Shown here one piece after another: positions 13,269 to 25,860 of a stretch of DNA of 46,451 nt (positions are counted from its first letter, which is position 1; every line of letters starts with the position of its first letter). The DNA is taken from contig NW_003118406.1 in the NCBI RefSeq assembly GCF_000003605.2, positions 1 to 46,451 of the forward strand, given 5' to 3'. Position numbers and translations under genes: made by a program. Source of the stretch: Saccoglossus kowalevskii (lineage: Eukaryota > Hemichordata > Enteropneusta > Harrimaniidae). Below the pieces are notes generated by a model. That model had not been told where the DNA came from and searched no databases. It was given only the letters and a program-made list of their open reading frames with translations.

Positions 13269-16200
13269 TTGAATCGTCTCCAGTCACCTTAATAGATGGC
13301 ATACTGACGTGTTGAATCGTCTGCAGTCACCTTAATAGCTGGCATACTGACGTGTTAAATTGTCTCCAATCACCTTAATAGATGGCATACTGACGTGTTG
13401 AAGCGTCTCCAGTCACCTTAATAGATGGCATACTGACGTGTTGAATCGTCTGCAGTCACCTTAATAGCTGGCATACTGACGTGTTAAATAGTCTCCAATC
13501 ACCTTAATAGCTGGTATACTGACGTGTTGAATCGTCTACTGTCATCTTAATAGCTGGCATACTGACGTGTTGAATCGTCTACAGTCACCTTAATAGATGG
13601 CATTCTGACGTGTTGAATCGTCTGCAGTCACCTTAATAGATGGCATACTGACGTGTTGAATCGTCTGCAGTCACCTTAATAGATGGCATACTGACGTGTT
13701 GAATCGTCTCCAGTCACCTTAATAGATGGCATACTGACGTGTTGAATCGTCTCCAGTCACCTTAATAGATGGCATACTGACGTGTTGAATCGTCTGCTGT
13801 TACCTTAATAGCTGGCATACTGACTTGTTGAATCGTCTGCAGTCACCTTAATAGCTGACATACTGACGTGTTGAATCGTCTGCAATCACCTTAATAGATG
13901 GCATACTGACGTGTTGAATCGTCTGCTGTCACCTTAATAGATGACATACTGACGTGTAAATCGTCTCCAGTCACCTTAATAGATGGCATACTGACGTGTT
14001 GAATCGTCTACAGTCACCTTAATAGATGGCATACTGACGTGTTGAATCGTCTGCAGTCACCTTAATTGATGGCATACTGACGTGTTGAATCATCTGCAGT
14101 CACCTTAATAGATGGCATACTGACGTGTTGAATCGTCTGCAGTCACCTTAATATATGGCATACTGACGTGTTGAATCGTCTGCAGTCACCTTAATAGATG
14201 GCGTACTGACGTGTTGAATCGTCTGCAGTCACCTTAATATATGGCATACTGACGTGTTGAATCGTCTGCTGTCACCTTAATAGATGGCATACTGACGTGT
14301 TAAATCGTCTGCTATCACCTTAATAGATGGCATACTGACGTGTTGAATCGTCTCCAGTCACCTTAATAGATGGCATACTGACGTGTTGAATCGTCTCCAG
14401 TCACCTTAATAGCTGGCATACTGACGGGTTTAATCGTCTGCAGTCACCTTAATAGATGGCATACTGACGTGTTGAATTGTCTGCTGTCACCTTAATAGCT
14501 GGCATACTGACTTGTTGAATCGTCTGCAGTCACCTTAATAGATGGCATACTGACGTGTTCAATCGTCTGCTGTCACCTTAATAGATGGCATACTGACGTG
14601 TTGAATCGTCTGCAGTCACCTTAATAGATGGCATACTGACGTGTTGAATCGTCTGCAGTCACCTTAATAGATGGCATACTGACGTGTTGAATCGTCTCCA
14701 GTCACCTTAATAGATGGCATATTGACGTGTTGAATCGTCTGCTGTCACCTTAATAGCTGGAATACTGACTTGTTGAATCATCTGCAGTCACCTTAATAGC
14801 AGACATACTGACTTGTTGAATCGTCTGCACTCACCTTAATAGATGGCATACTGACGTGTTGAATCGTCTGCAGTCACCTTAATAGATGGCATACTGACGT
14901 GTTGAATCGTCTGCAGTCACCTTAATATATGGCATACTGACGTGTTCAATCGTCTGCAGTCACCTTAATAGATGACATACTGACGTGTTGAATCGTCTCC
15001 AGTCACCTTAATAGATGGCATACTGACGTGTTGAATCGTCTGCAGTCACCTTAATAGATAGCATACTGACGTGTTGAATCGTCTGCAGTCACCTTAATAG
15101 CTGGCATACTGACGTGTTGAATGGTCTGCAGTCACCTTAATAGATGGCATACTGACGTGTGGAATCGTCTGCAATCCCCTTAATTGATGGCATACTGACG
15201 TGTTGAATCGTCTCCAGTCACCTAAATAGCTGACATACTGACGTGTTGAATCGTCTGCAGTCACCTTAATAGATGGCATACTGACGTGTTGAATTGTCTG
15301 CTGTCACCTTAATAGCTGGCGTACTGACTTGTTGAATTGTCTGCAGTCACCTTAATAGATGGCATACTGACGTGTTGAATCGTCTGCAGTCACCTTAATA
15401 GATGGCATACTGACGTGTTGAATCGTCTGCTGTCACCTAAATTGATGGCATACTGACGTGTTGAATCGTCTCCAGTCACCTTAATAGATGGCATACTGAC
15501 GTGTTGAATCGTCTGCAGTCACCTTAATAGATGTCATACTGACGTGTTGAATCGTCTGCAATCCCCTTAATAGATGGCATACTGACGTGTTGAAACGTCT
15601 GCAGTCACCTTAATAGATGGCATACTGACGTGTTGAATCGTCTGTAGACACCTTAATAGATGGCATACTGACGTGTTGAATCGTCTGCAGTCACCTTAAT
15701 AGATGGCATACTGACGTGTTGAATCGTCTGCTGTCACCTTAATAGATGGCATACTGACGTGTTGAATTGTCTGCAGTGACCTTAATAGCTGGCATACTGA
15801 CGTGTTGAATTATCTGCTCTCACCTTAATCGATGGCATACTGACGTGTTGAATCGTCTGCAGTCACCTTAATAGATGGCATACTGACGTGTTGAATCGTC
15901 TGTTGCCACCTTAATAGATGGCATACTGACGTGTTGAATTGTCTGCTGTCACCTTAATAGATGGCATACTGACGTGTTGAATTGTCTGCAGCCACCTTAA
16001 TAGATGGCATAGTGACGTGTTGAATCGTCTGCAATCCCCTTAATAGATGACATACTGACGTGTTAAATCGTCTGCAGTCACCTTAATGGATGGCATACTG
16101 ACGTGTTGAATCGTCTGCTGTCACCTTAATAGCTTGCATACTGACGTGTTTAATCGTCTGCAATCCCCTTAATAGATGGCATACTGACGTGTTGAATCGT

Positions 16201-16370
16201 CTGTTGCCACCTTAATAGATGGCATACTGACGTGTTGAATTGTCTGCTGTCACCTTAATAGCTGGCATACTGACTGTTGAATTGTCTGCAGTCACCTTAA
16301 TAGATGGCATACTGACGTGTTGAATTGTCTGCAGTCACCTTAATAGATGGCATACTGACGTGTTGAATCG
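13269..16370. repeat. 3.1-kb duplicate, copy A (partner about 29,124-32,185)
   Basis: The order of variants is reproduced about 15.8 kb downstream. From 13,269 to about 14,000 the offset is 15,855 bp (TTAAATAGTC at 13,486 and 29,341 by its AAATAG; CATTCTGACG at 13,601 and 29,456). From about 14,200 to 15,900 it is 15,770 (GGCGTAC at 14,200 and 29,970; GACGGGTTTAATCG at 14,423 and 30,193; GAAACGTC at 15,592 and 31,362). After that it is 15,813 (AGCTTGC at 16,131 and 31,944; a shortened unit with TGACTGTTG at 16,271 and 32,084). The steps of -85 and +43 are loss or gain of two units and one unit inside otherwise collinear sequence. Confidence 0.85.
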
Positions 16371-16606
16371 TCTGCAGTCACCTTAATATATGGCATACTG
16401 ACGTGTTGAATCGTCTGCTGTCACCTTAATAGATGGCATACTGACGTGTTGAATCGTCTGCTGTCACCTTAATAGATGGCATACTGACGTGTTGAATCGT
16501 CTGCTGTCACCTTAATAGATGGCATACTGACGTGTTGAATCGACTGCAGTCACCTTAATAGATGCTATACTGACGTGTTGAATCGTCTCCAATCACCTTA
16601 ATAGCT

Positions 16607-17551
16607 GGCATACTGACGTGTTGAATCGTCTGCTGTCACCTTAATAGCTGGCATACTGACTTGTTGAATCGTCTGCAGTCACCTTAATAGCTGACATACT
16701 GACGTGTTGAATCGTCTGCAATCACCTTAATAGATGGCATACTGACGTGTTGAATCGTCTGCTGTCACCTTAATAGATGACATACTGACGTGTTAAATCG
16801 TCTCATGTCACCTTAATAGATGGCATACTGACGTGTTGAATCGTCTACAGTCACCTTAATAGATGGCATACTGACGTGTTGAATCGTCTGCAGTCACCTT
16901 AATTGATGGCATACTGACGTGTTGAATCATCTGCTGTCACCTTAATAGATGGCGTACTGACGTGTTGAATCGTCTGCAGTCACCTTAATATATGGCATAC
17001 TGACGTGTTGAATCGTCTGCTGTCACCTTAATAGATGGCATACTGACGTGTTGAATCGTCTGCTATCACCTTAATAGATGGCATACTGACGTGTTGAATC
17101 GTCTGCTGTCACCTTAATAGATGACATACTGACGTGTTAAATCGTCTCCAGTCACCTTAATAGATGGCATACTGACGTGTTGAATCGTCTACAGTCACCT
17201 TAATAGATGGCATACTGACGTGTTGAATCGTCTCCAGTCACCTTAATAGGTGGCATACTGACGTGTTGAATCGTCTGCTGTCACCCTAATAGCTGGCATA
17301 CTGACTTGTTGAATCGTCTGCAGTCACCTTAATAGCTGACATACTGACGTGTTGAATCGTCTGCAATCACCTTAATAGATGGCATACTGACGTGTTGAAT
17401 CGTCTACAGTCACCTTAATAGATGGCATACTGACGTGTTGAATCGTCTGCAGTCACCTTAATTGATGGCATACTGACTTGTTGAATCGTCTGCAGTCACC
17501 TTAATAGCTGACATACTGACGTGTTGAATCGTCTGCAATCACCTTAATAGA
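16607..17551. repeat. 0.95-kb duplicate, copy A (partner 37,250-38,195)
   Basis: This segment is collinear with 37,250-38,195 at an offset of 20,643 bp, the longest I could establish in the window. Rare shared markers are TCTCATGTCACC (16,801 and 37,444) and CACCCTAATAGC (17,281 and 37,924). The partner has one extra C in TCGTCCTGCAG near 38,090 and CATCTTAAT for CACCTTAAT just after. Collinearity ends where GATGGC here becomes GAAAGC in the partner. Confidence 0.8.
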
Positions 17552-17869
17552 TGGCATACTGACGTGTTGAATCGTCTACAGTCACCTTAATAGATGGCGT
17601 ACTGACGTGTTGAATCGTCTGCAGTCACCTTAATATATGGCATACTGACGTGTTGAATCGTCTGCTGTCTCCTTAATAGATGGCATACTGACGTGTTGAA
17701 TCGTCTGCTATCACCTTAATAGATGGCATACTGACGTGTTGAATCGTCTGCTGTCACCTTAATAGATGACATACTGACGTGTTAAATCGTCTCCAGTCAC
17801 CTTAATAGATGGCATACTGACGTGTTGAATCGTCTACAGTCACCTTAATAGATGGCATACTGACGTGTT

Positions 17870-18648
17870 GAATCGTCTCCAGTCACCTTAATAGGTGGCA
17901 TACTGACGTGTTGAATCGTCTGCTGTCACCTTAATAGCTGGCATACTGACTTGTTGAATCGTCTGCAGTCACCTTAATAGCTGACATACTGACGTGTTGA
18001 ATCGTCTGCAATCACCTTAATAGATGGCATACTGACGTGTTGAATCGTCTGCTGTCACCTTAATAGATGACATACTGACGTGTTAAATCGTCTCCAGTCA
18101 CCTTAATAGATGGCATACTGACGTGTTGAATCGTCTACAGTCACCTTAATAGATGGCATACTGACGTGTTGAATCGTCTGCAGTCACCTTAATTGATGGC
18201 ATACTGACGTGTTGAATCATCTGCTGTCACCTTAATAGATGGCGTACTGACGTGTTGAATCGTCTGCAGTCACCTTAATATATGGCATACTGACGTGTTG
18301 AATCGTCTGCTGTCACCTTAATAGATGGCATACTGACGTGTTGAATCGTCTGCTATCACCTTAATAGATGGCATACTGACGTGTTGAATCGTCTGCTGTC
18401 ACCTTAATAGATGACATACTGACGTGTTAAATCGTCTCCAGTCACCTTAATAGATGGCATACTGACGTGTTGAATCGTCTACAGTCACCTTAATAGATGG
18501 CATACTGACGTGTTGAATCGTCTGCAGTCACCTTAATTGATGGCATACTGACGTGTTGAATCATCTGCTGTCACCTTAATAGATGGCGTACTGACGTGTT
18601 GAATCGTCTGCAGTCACCTTAATATATGGCATACTGACGTGTTGAATC
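17870..18648. repeat. 0.78-kb duplicate, copy A (partner about 28,270-29,047)
   Basis: The offset is 10,399 bp, shown by AGGTGGCATAC (17,893 and 28,292) and both GGCGTAC units (18,241/28,640 and 18,585/28,984). The partner has TCTATAGTC near 28,531 where this copy has TCTACAGTC. The copies part company at the unit after TATATGGC: this copy continues CTCCAGT, the partner GCTGTCAC with a two-base deletion. Confidence 0.8.
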
Positions 18649-18964
18649 GTCTCCAGTCACCTTAATAGATGGCATACTGACGTGTTGAATCGTCTGCAGT
18701 CACCTTAATAGCTGGCATACTGACGGGTTTAATCGTCTGCAGTCACCTTAATAGATGGCATACTGACGTGTTGAATTGTCTGCTGTCACCTTAATAGCTG
18801 GCATACTGACTTGTTGAATCGTCTGCAGTCACCTTAATAGATGGCATACTGACGTGTTCAATCGTCTGCAGTCACCTTAATAGATGGCATACTGACGTGT
18901 TGAATCGTCTGCAGTCACCTTAATAGATGGCATACTGACGTGTTGAATTGTCTGCAGTCACCTT

Positions 18965-20543
18965 AATAGATGGCATACTGACGTGTTGAATCGTCTCCAG
19001 TCACCTTAATAGATGGCATATTGACGTGTTGAATCGTCTGCTGTCACCTTAATTGCTGGAATACTGACTTGTTGAATCATCTGCAGTCACCTTAATAGCA
19101 GACATACTGACTTGTTGAATCGTCTGTTGCCACCTTAATAGATGGCATACTGACGTGTTGAATTGTCTGCTGCCACCTTAATAGATGGCATGCTGACGTG
19201 TTGAATTGTCTGCAGCCACCTTAATAGATGGCATAGTGACGTGTTGAATCGTCTGCAATCCCCTTAATAGATGACATACTGACGTGTTAAATCGTCTGCA
19301 GTCACCTTAATGGATGGCATACTGACGTGTTGAATCGTCTGCTGTCACCTTAATAGCTTGCTTACTGACGTGTTGAATCGTCTGCAGTCACCTTAATAGA
19401 TGGCATACTGACGTGTTGAATCGTCTGCAATCCCCTTAATAGATGGCATACTGACGTGTTGAATCGTCTGCAGTCACCATAATAGCTGGCATACTGACGT
19501 GTTGAATCGTCTGCAGTCACCTTAATAGATGGCATACTGACGTGTTGAATTGTCTGCTGTCACCTTAATAGCTGGCATACTGACCTGTTGAATTGTCTGC
19601 AGTCACCTTAATAGCTGGCATACTGACGTGTTGAATCGTCTGCAGTCACCTTAATAGCTGGCATACTGACGTGTTGAATTGTCTGCAGTCACCTTAATAG
19701 ATAACATACTGACGTGTTGAATCGTCTGCAGTCACCTTAATAGATGGCATACTGACGTGTTGAATTGTCTGCAGTCACCTTAATAGATGGCATAGTGACG
19801 TGTTGAATTGTCTGCAGTCACCTTAATAGATGGCATATTGACGTGTTGAATCATCTGCAGTCACCTTAATAGATAACATACTGACGTGTTGAATCGTCTG
19901 CAGTCATCTTATAACTGGCATACTGACGTGTTGAATCGTCTGCAGTCACCTTAATAGATAACGTACTGACGTGTTGAATTGTCTGCAGTCACCTTAATAT
20001 ATGGCATACTGACGTGTTGAATCGTCTGCAGTCACCTAAATAGATGGCATACTGACGTGTTGAATTGTCTGCAGTCACCTTAATAGATGGCATACTGACG
20101 TGTTGAATTGTCTGCTGTCACCATAATAGATGGCATACTGACGTGTTGAATTGTCTGCAGCCACCTTAATAGATGGCATAGTGACGTGTTGAATCGTCTG
20201 CAATCCCCTTAATAGATGACATACTGACGTGTTAAATCGTCTGCAGTCACCTTAATAGATGGCATACTGACGTGTTGAATCGTCTGCTGTCACCTTAATA
20301 GCTTGCATACTGACCTGTTGAATCGTCTGCAGCCACCTTAATAGCTGGCATACTGACGTGTTGAATCGTTTGCAGTCACCTGAATAGCTGACATACTGAC
20401 GTGTTGAATCGTCTGCTGTCACCTTAATAGATGACATACTGACGTGTTGAATCGTCTGCAGTCACCTTAATAGCTGACATACTGACGTGTTGAATCGTCT
20501 GTAGTCACCTTAATAGATGGCATACTGACGTGTTGAATTGTCT
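18965..20543. repeat. 1.6-kb duplicate, copy A (partner 25,839-27,417)
   Basis: The copies are collinear at a constant offset of 6,874 bp, from AATTGCTGG (TTGCTGG at 19,053 and 25,927) through AGCTTGCTTAC (19,355 and 26,229), the 42-bp unit CTTATAACTGG and the TTTGCAGTCACCTGAATAG unit. I note about half a dozen single-base differences, for example CACCTAAATAG here against CACCTTAATAG in the partner, and GACGTGTTG against GACATGTTG. No indel separates them, so the offset never changes. The end is where TGTAGTCACC here meets TGCAGTGACC. Confidence 0.85.
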
Positions 20544-23500
20544 GTAGTCACCTTAATAAATGGCATACTGACGTTTTGAATTGTCTGCAGTCACCTTAAT
20601 TGATGGCATACTGACGTGTTGAATCGTCTGCAGTCACCTTAATAGATGGCATACTGACGTGTTGAATCGTCTGCAGACACCTTAATAGATGGCATACTGA
20701 CGTGTTGAATCGTCTGCAGTCACCTTAATAGATGGCATACTGACGTGTTGAATCGTCTGCTGTCACTAATAGATGGCATACTGACGTGTTGAATTGTCTG
20801 CAGTGACCTTAATAGCTGGCATACTGACGTGTTGAATTATCTGCTCTCACCTTAATCGATGGCATACTGACGTGTTGAATCGTCTGCAGTCACCTTAATA
20901 GATGGCATACTGACGTGTTGAATCGTCTGTTGCCACCTTAATAGATGGCATACTGACGTGTTGAGTTGTCTGCTGCCACCTTAATAGATGGCATGCTGAC
21001 GTGTTGAATTGTCTGCAGCCACCTTAATAGATGGCATAGTGACGTGTTGAATCGTCTGCAATCCCCTTAATAGATGACATACTGACGTGTTAAATCGTCT
21101 GCAGTCACCTTAATGGATGGCATACTGACGTGTTGAATCGTCTGCTGTCATCTTAATAGCTTGCTTACTGACGTGTTGAATCGTCTGCAGTCACCTTAAT
21201 AGATGGCATACTGACGTGTTGAATCGTCTGCAATCCCCTTAATAGATGGCATACTGACGTGTTGAATCGTCTGCAGTCACCTTAATAGCTGGCATACTGA
21301 CGTGTTGAATCGTCTGCAGTCACCTTAATAGATGGCATACTGACGTGTTGAATTGTCTGCTGTCACCTTAATAGCTGGCATACTGACCTGTTGAATTGTC
21401 TGCAGTCACCTTAATAGCTGGCATACTGACGTGTTGAATCGTCTGCAGTCACCTTAATAGCTGGCATACTGACGTGTTAAATTGTCTGCAGTCACCTTAA
21501 TAGATAACATACTGACGTGTTGAATCGTCTGCAGTCACCTTAATAGATGGCATACTGACGTGTTGAATTGTCTGCAGTCACCTTAATAGATGGCATAGTG
21601 ACGTATTGAATTGTCTGCAGTCACCTTAATAGATGGCATATTGACGTGTTGAATCATCTGCAGTCACCTTAATAGATAACATACTGACGTGTTGAATCGT
21701 CTGCAGTCATCTTATAACTGGCATACTGACGTGTTGAATCGTCTGCAGTCACCTTAATAGATGGCATACTGACGTGTTGAATTGTCTGCAGCCACCTTAA
21801 AAGATGGCATAGTGACGTGTTGAATCGTCTGCAATCCCCTTAATAGATGACATACTGACGTGTTAAATCGTCTGCAGTCACCTTAATAGATGGCATACTG
21901 ACGGGTTGAATCGTCTGCTGTCACCTTAATAGCTTGCATACTGACCTGTTGAATCGTCTGCAGTCACCTTAATAGATGGCATACTGACGTGTTCAATCGT
22001 CTGCTGTCACCTTAATAGCTGGCATACTGACGTGTTGAATCGTCTGCAGTCACCTTAATAGATGGCATACTGACGTGTTGAATGGTCTGCTGTCACCTTA
22101 ATAGATGGCATACTGACGTGTTGAATTGTCTGCAGTCACCTTAATAGATGGCATACTGACGTGTTGAATTATCTGCTCTCACCTTAATCGATGGCATACT
22201 GACGTGTTGAATCGTCTGCAGTCACCTTAATAGATGGCATACTGACGTTTTGAATCGGCTGCAGTCACCTTAATAGATGGCATACTGACGTGTTGAATTG
22301 TCTGCTGTCACCTTAATAGATGGCATACTGACGTGTTGAATTGTCTGCAGCCACCTTAATAGATGGCATAGTGACGTGTTGAATCGTCTGCAATCCCCTT
22401 AATAGATGACATACTGACGTGTTAAATCGTCTGCAGTCACCTTAATAGATGGCATACTGACGTGTTGAATCGTTTGCTGTCACCTTAATAGCTGGCATAC
22501 TGACGTGTTGAATCGTCTGCAGTCACCTTAATAGATGGCATACTGACGTGTTGAATCGTCTGCAATCCCCTTAATAGATGGCATAATGACGTGTTGAATC
22601 GTCTCCAGTCACCTTAATAGCTGGCATACTGGCGTGTTGAATCGTCTACAGTCACCTTAATAAATGGCATACTGACGTGTTGAATTGTCTGCTGTCACCT
22701 TAATAGCTGGCATACTGACCTGTTGAATTGTCTGCAGTCACCTTAATAGATGGCATACTGACGTGTTGAATCGTCTGCTGTCACCTTAATAGCTGGCATA
22801 CTGACGTGTTGAATCGTCTGCAGTCACCTTAATAGATGGCATACTGACGTGTTGAATCGTCTGCTGTCACCTTAATAGATGGCATACTGACGTGTTGAAT
22901 TGTCTGCAGTCACCTTAATAGATGGCATACTGACGTGTTGAATTATCTGCTCTCACCTTAATCGATGGCATACTGACGTGTTGAATCGTCAGCAGTCACC
23001 TTAATAGATGGCATACTGACGTTTTGAATCGGCTGCTGTCACCTTAATAGATGGCATACTGACGTGTTGAATTGTCTGCTGTCACCTTAATAGATGGCAT
23101 ACTGACGTGTTGAATTGTCTGCAGCCACCTTAATAGATGGCATAGTGACGTGTTGAATCGTCTGCAATCCCCTTAATAGATGACATACTGACGTGTTAAA
23201 TCGTCTGCAGTCACCTTAATAGATGGCATACTGACGTGTTGAATCGTCTGCTGTCACCTTAATAGCTGGCATACTGACGTGTTGAATCGTCTGCAGTCAC
23301 CTTAATAGATGGCATACTGACGTGTTGAATCGTCTGCAATCCCCTTAATAGATGGCATAATGACGTGTTGAATCGTCTCCAGTCACCTTAATAGCTGGCA
23401 TACTGGCGTGTTGAATCGTCTGCAGTCACCTTAATAAATGGCATACTGACGTGTTGAATTGTCTGCTGTCACCTTAATAGCTGGCATACTGACCTGTTGA

Positions 23501-25230
23501 ATTGTCTGCAGTCACCTTAATAGATGGCATACTGACGTGTTGAATCGTCTGCAGTCACCTTAATAGATGGCATACTGACGTGTTGAATCGTCTGCTGTCA
23601 CCTTAATTGATGGCATACTGACGTGTTGAATCGTCTGCAATCCCCTTAATAGATGGCATACTGACGTGTTGAATCGTCTGCTGTCACCTTAATAGATGGC
23701 ATACTGACGTGTTGAATCGTCTGCAATCCCCTTAATAGATGGCATACTGACGTGTTGAATCGTTTGCTGTCACCTTAATAGATGGCATACTGACGTGTTG
23801 AATCGTCTGAAACCCCCTTAATAGATGGCATACTGACGTGTTGAATCGTCTCCAGTCACCTTAATAGATGGCATACTGACGTGTTGAATTGTCTGTAGTC
23901 ACCTTAATAGCTGACATACTGACGTGTTGAATCGTCTGCAGTCACCTTAATAGCTGACATACTGACGTGTTGAATCGTCTGCAATCACCTTAATAGAAAG
24001 CATACTGACGTGTTGAATCGTCTGCTGTCACCTTAATAGACGGCATACTGACGTTTTGAATCGTCAGCAGCCACCTTAATAGCTGGCATGCTGACGTGTT
24101 GAATCGTCTGCAGTCACCTTAATAGCTGGCATACTGACGTGTTGAATTGTCTGCAGTCACCTTAGTAGCTGACATACAGATGTGTTGAATCGTCTGCAGT
24201 CACCTTAATAGATGGCATACTGACGTGTTGAATCGTCTGCAGTCACCTTAATAGCTGCCATACTGGCTTGTTGAATCGTCTGCAGCCACCTTAATAGATG
24301 ACATACTGACGTGTTGAATCGTCTGCAGTCACCTTAATAGATAACATACTGACGTGTTGAATCATCTGCTGTCACCTTAATAGATGGCATACTGACGTGT
24401 TGAATCATCTGCTGTCACCTTAATAGATGGCATACTGACGTGTTGAATTGTCTGCAGTCACCTTAATAGATTGCATACTGACGTGTTGAATCGTCTGCAG
24501 TCACCTTAATAGATGGCATACTGACGTGTTGAATCGTCTGCAGTCACCTTAATAGATGGCATACTGACGTGTTGAATTGTCTGCAGTCACCTTAATAGAT
24601 AACATACTGACGTGTTGAATCGTCTGCAGTCACCTTAATAGATGGCATACTGACGTGTTGAATTCTCTGCAGTCACCTTAATAGATGGCATAGTGACGTG
24701 TTGAATTGTCTGCAGTCACCTTAATAGATGGCATATTGACGTGTTGAATCATCTGCAGTCACCTTAATAGATAACATACTGACGTGTTGAATCGTCTGCA
24801 GTCATCTTATAACTGGCATACTGACGTGTTGAATCGTCTGCAGTCACCTTAATAGATAACGTACTGACGTGTTGAATCGTCTACAGTCATCTTATAACTG
24901 GCATACTGTCGTGTTGAATCGTCTGCAGTCACCTTAATAGATAATATACTGACGTGTTGAATCGTCTACATTCATCTTATAACTGGCATACTTACGTGTT
25001 GAATTGTCTGTAGTCACCTTAATAGATGGCATACTGACGTGTTGAATCGTCTACAGTCACCTTAATAGATGGCATACTGACGTGTTGAATTGTCTGCAGT
25101 CACCTTTAATAGATGGCATACTGACGTGTTGAATCGTCTGCAGTCACCTTAATAGATGACACACTGACGTGTTGAATCGTCTGCAGTCACCTTAATAGAT
25201 GGCATACTGACGTGTTGAATCGTCTGCAGT
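18980..25230. repeat. Array domain rich in AATTGTC units and GCAATCCCC/GATGAC cassettes
   Basis: Units with AATTGTC and GCAGCCACC are common. The cassette GGCATAGTGACG, then GCAATCCCC, then GATGACATAC with TTAAATCG recurs at roughly 19,230, 20,180, 21,030, 21,810, 22,370 and 23,140. A second marker, AGCTTGCTTAC, is at 19,355 and 21,158. Units with GACCTGTTG (19,58x, 21,38x, 22,71x, 23,49x) mark a third. Between about 22,160 and 23,530 two cassette copies lie about 770 bp apart, sharing TCTGCTCTCACC, ATCGATGGC, GACGTTTTGAATCGG, GGCATAATGACG and TACTGGCGTG. There is no gene or foreign sequence. Confidence 0.7.
24760..25000. repeat. Local 85-bp dimer of a 43-bp and a 42-bp unit, three copies
   Basis: The 42-bp unit with CATCTTATAACTGGC (one base shorter than CACCTTAATAGCTGGC) begins its CTTAT at 24,806, 24,891 and 24,976, exactly 85 bp apart, alternating with a GATAAC or GATAAT unit. 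Elsewhere in the window this pair occurs singly, so here a two-unit block was amplified locally. The later copies carry extra changes (ACTGTCGTG, TACATTCATC, ACTTACGTG). Confidence 0.85.
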
Positions 25231-25860
25231 CACCTTAATAGATGGCATACTGACGTGTTGAATCGTCTGCTGTCATCTTAATAGATGACATACTGACGTG
25301 TTAAATCGTCTCCAATCACCTTAATAGATGGCATACTGACGTGTTAAATCGTCTCCAGTCACCTTAATAGATGGCATACTGACGTGTTGAATCGTCTCCA
25401 GTCACCTTAATAGATGACATACTGACGTGTTGAATCGTCTGCAGTCACCTTAATAGATGGCATACTGACGTGTTGAATCGTCTGCAGTCACCTTAATATA
25501 TGGCATACTGACGTGTTGAATCGTCTGCAGTCACCTTAATAGATGGCATACTGACGTGTTGAATCGTCTGCAGTCACCTTAATAGATGGCATACTGACGT
25601 GTTGAATCGTCTGCAGTCACCTTAATAGATGGCATACTGACGTGTTGAATCGTCTGCAGTCACCTTAATAGATGGCATACTGACGTGTTGAATCGTCTGC
25701 AGTCACCTTAATATATGGCATACTGACGTGTTGAACCGTCTGCAGTCACCTTAATAGATGGCACACTGACTTGTTGAATCGTCTCCAGTCACCTTAATAG
25801 ATGGCATACTGACATGTTAAATCGTCTCCAGTCACCTTAATAGATGGCATACTGACGTGT
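25231..25860. repeat. Left-domain island inside the right half of the array
   Basis: Bases 25,231-25,813 copy 5,977-6,559 with one mismatch seen by eye, and the next 47 bp (GACATGTTAAATCG with CTCCAGT) are also left-domain in type. Both flanks belong to the AATTGTC/GATAAC family of the right half. On the right the sequence passes directly into the 25,839-27,417 duplicate. The island therefore looks transferred as a block by gene conversion or break repair over about 19 kb, or joined there by the assembly. Confidence 0.8.

Larger units (their letters stand above)
16370..18980. repeat. Domain of an 8-unit (344 bp) cassette with GGCGTAC units
   Basis: A cassette of GATGAC/TTAAATCG, CTACAGT, AATTGATGG, AATCATCTG, GGCGTACTG, TATATGGC, GCTGTCACC and GCTATCACC units recurs here. 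The GGCGTAC marker lies at 16,951, 17,596, 18,241 and 18,585; spacings are 645, 645 and 344 bp (15, 15 and 8 units). The last interval is a clean 8-unit step, and the same 344-bp step occurs in the copy at 28,640/28,984. Units with AATAGGTGG (17,893) and CCCTAATAGC (17,281) are private markers used to follow copies elsewhere. Confidence 0.75.

Noticed and set aside
15094-15279. Minus-strand open frames of about 61 residues that recur at 15,094, 20,252, 27,126, 30,864, 35,908 and 43,385
   Set aside because: They are translations of satellite units in which a chance change (such as CACCTAAATAG) removes the usual minus-strand TAA. Because 43 is not a multiple of 3, the frame shifts in each unit, the product is low in information, and the copies are alike only because the DNA was duplicated. 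There is no start context, domain or codon bias.
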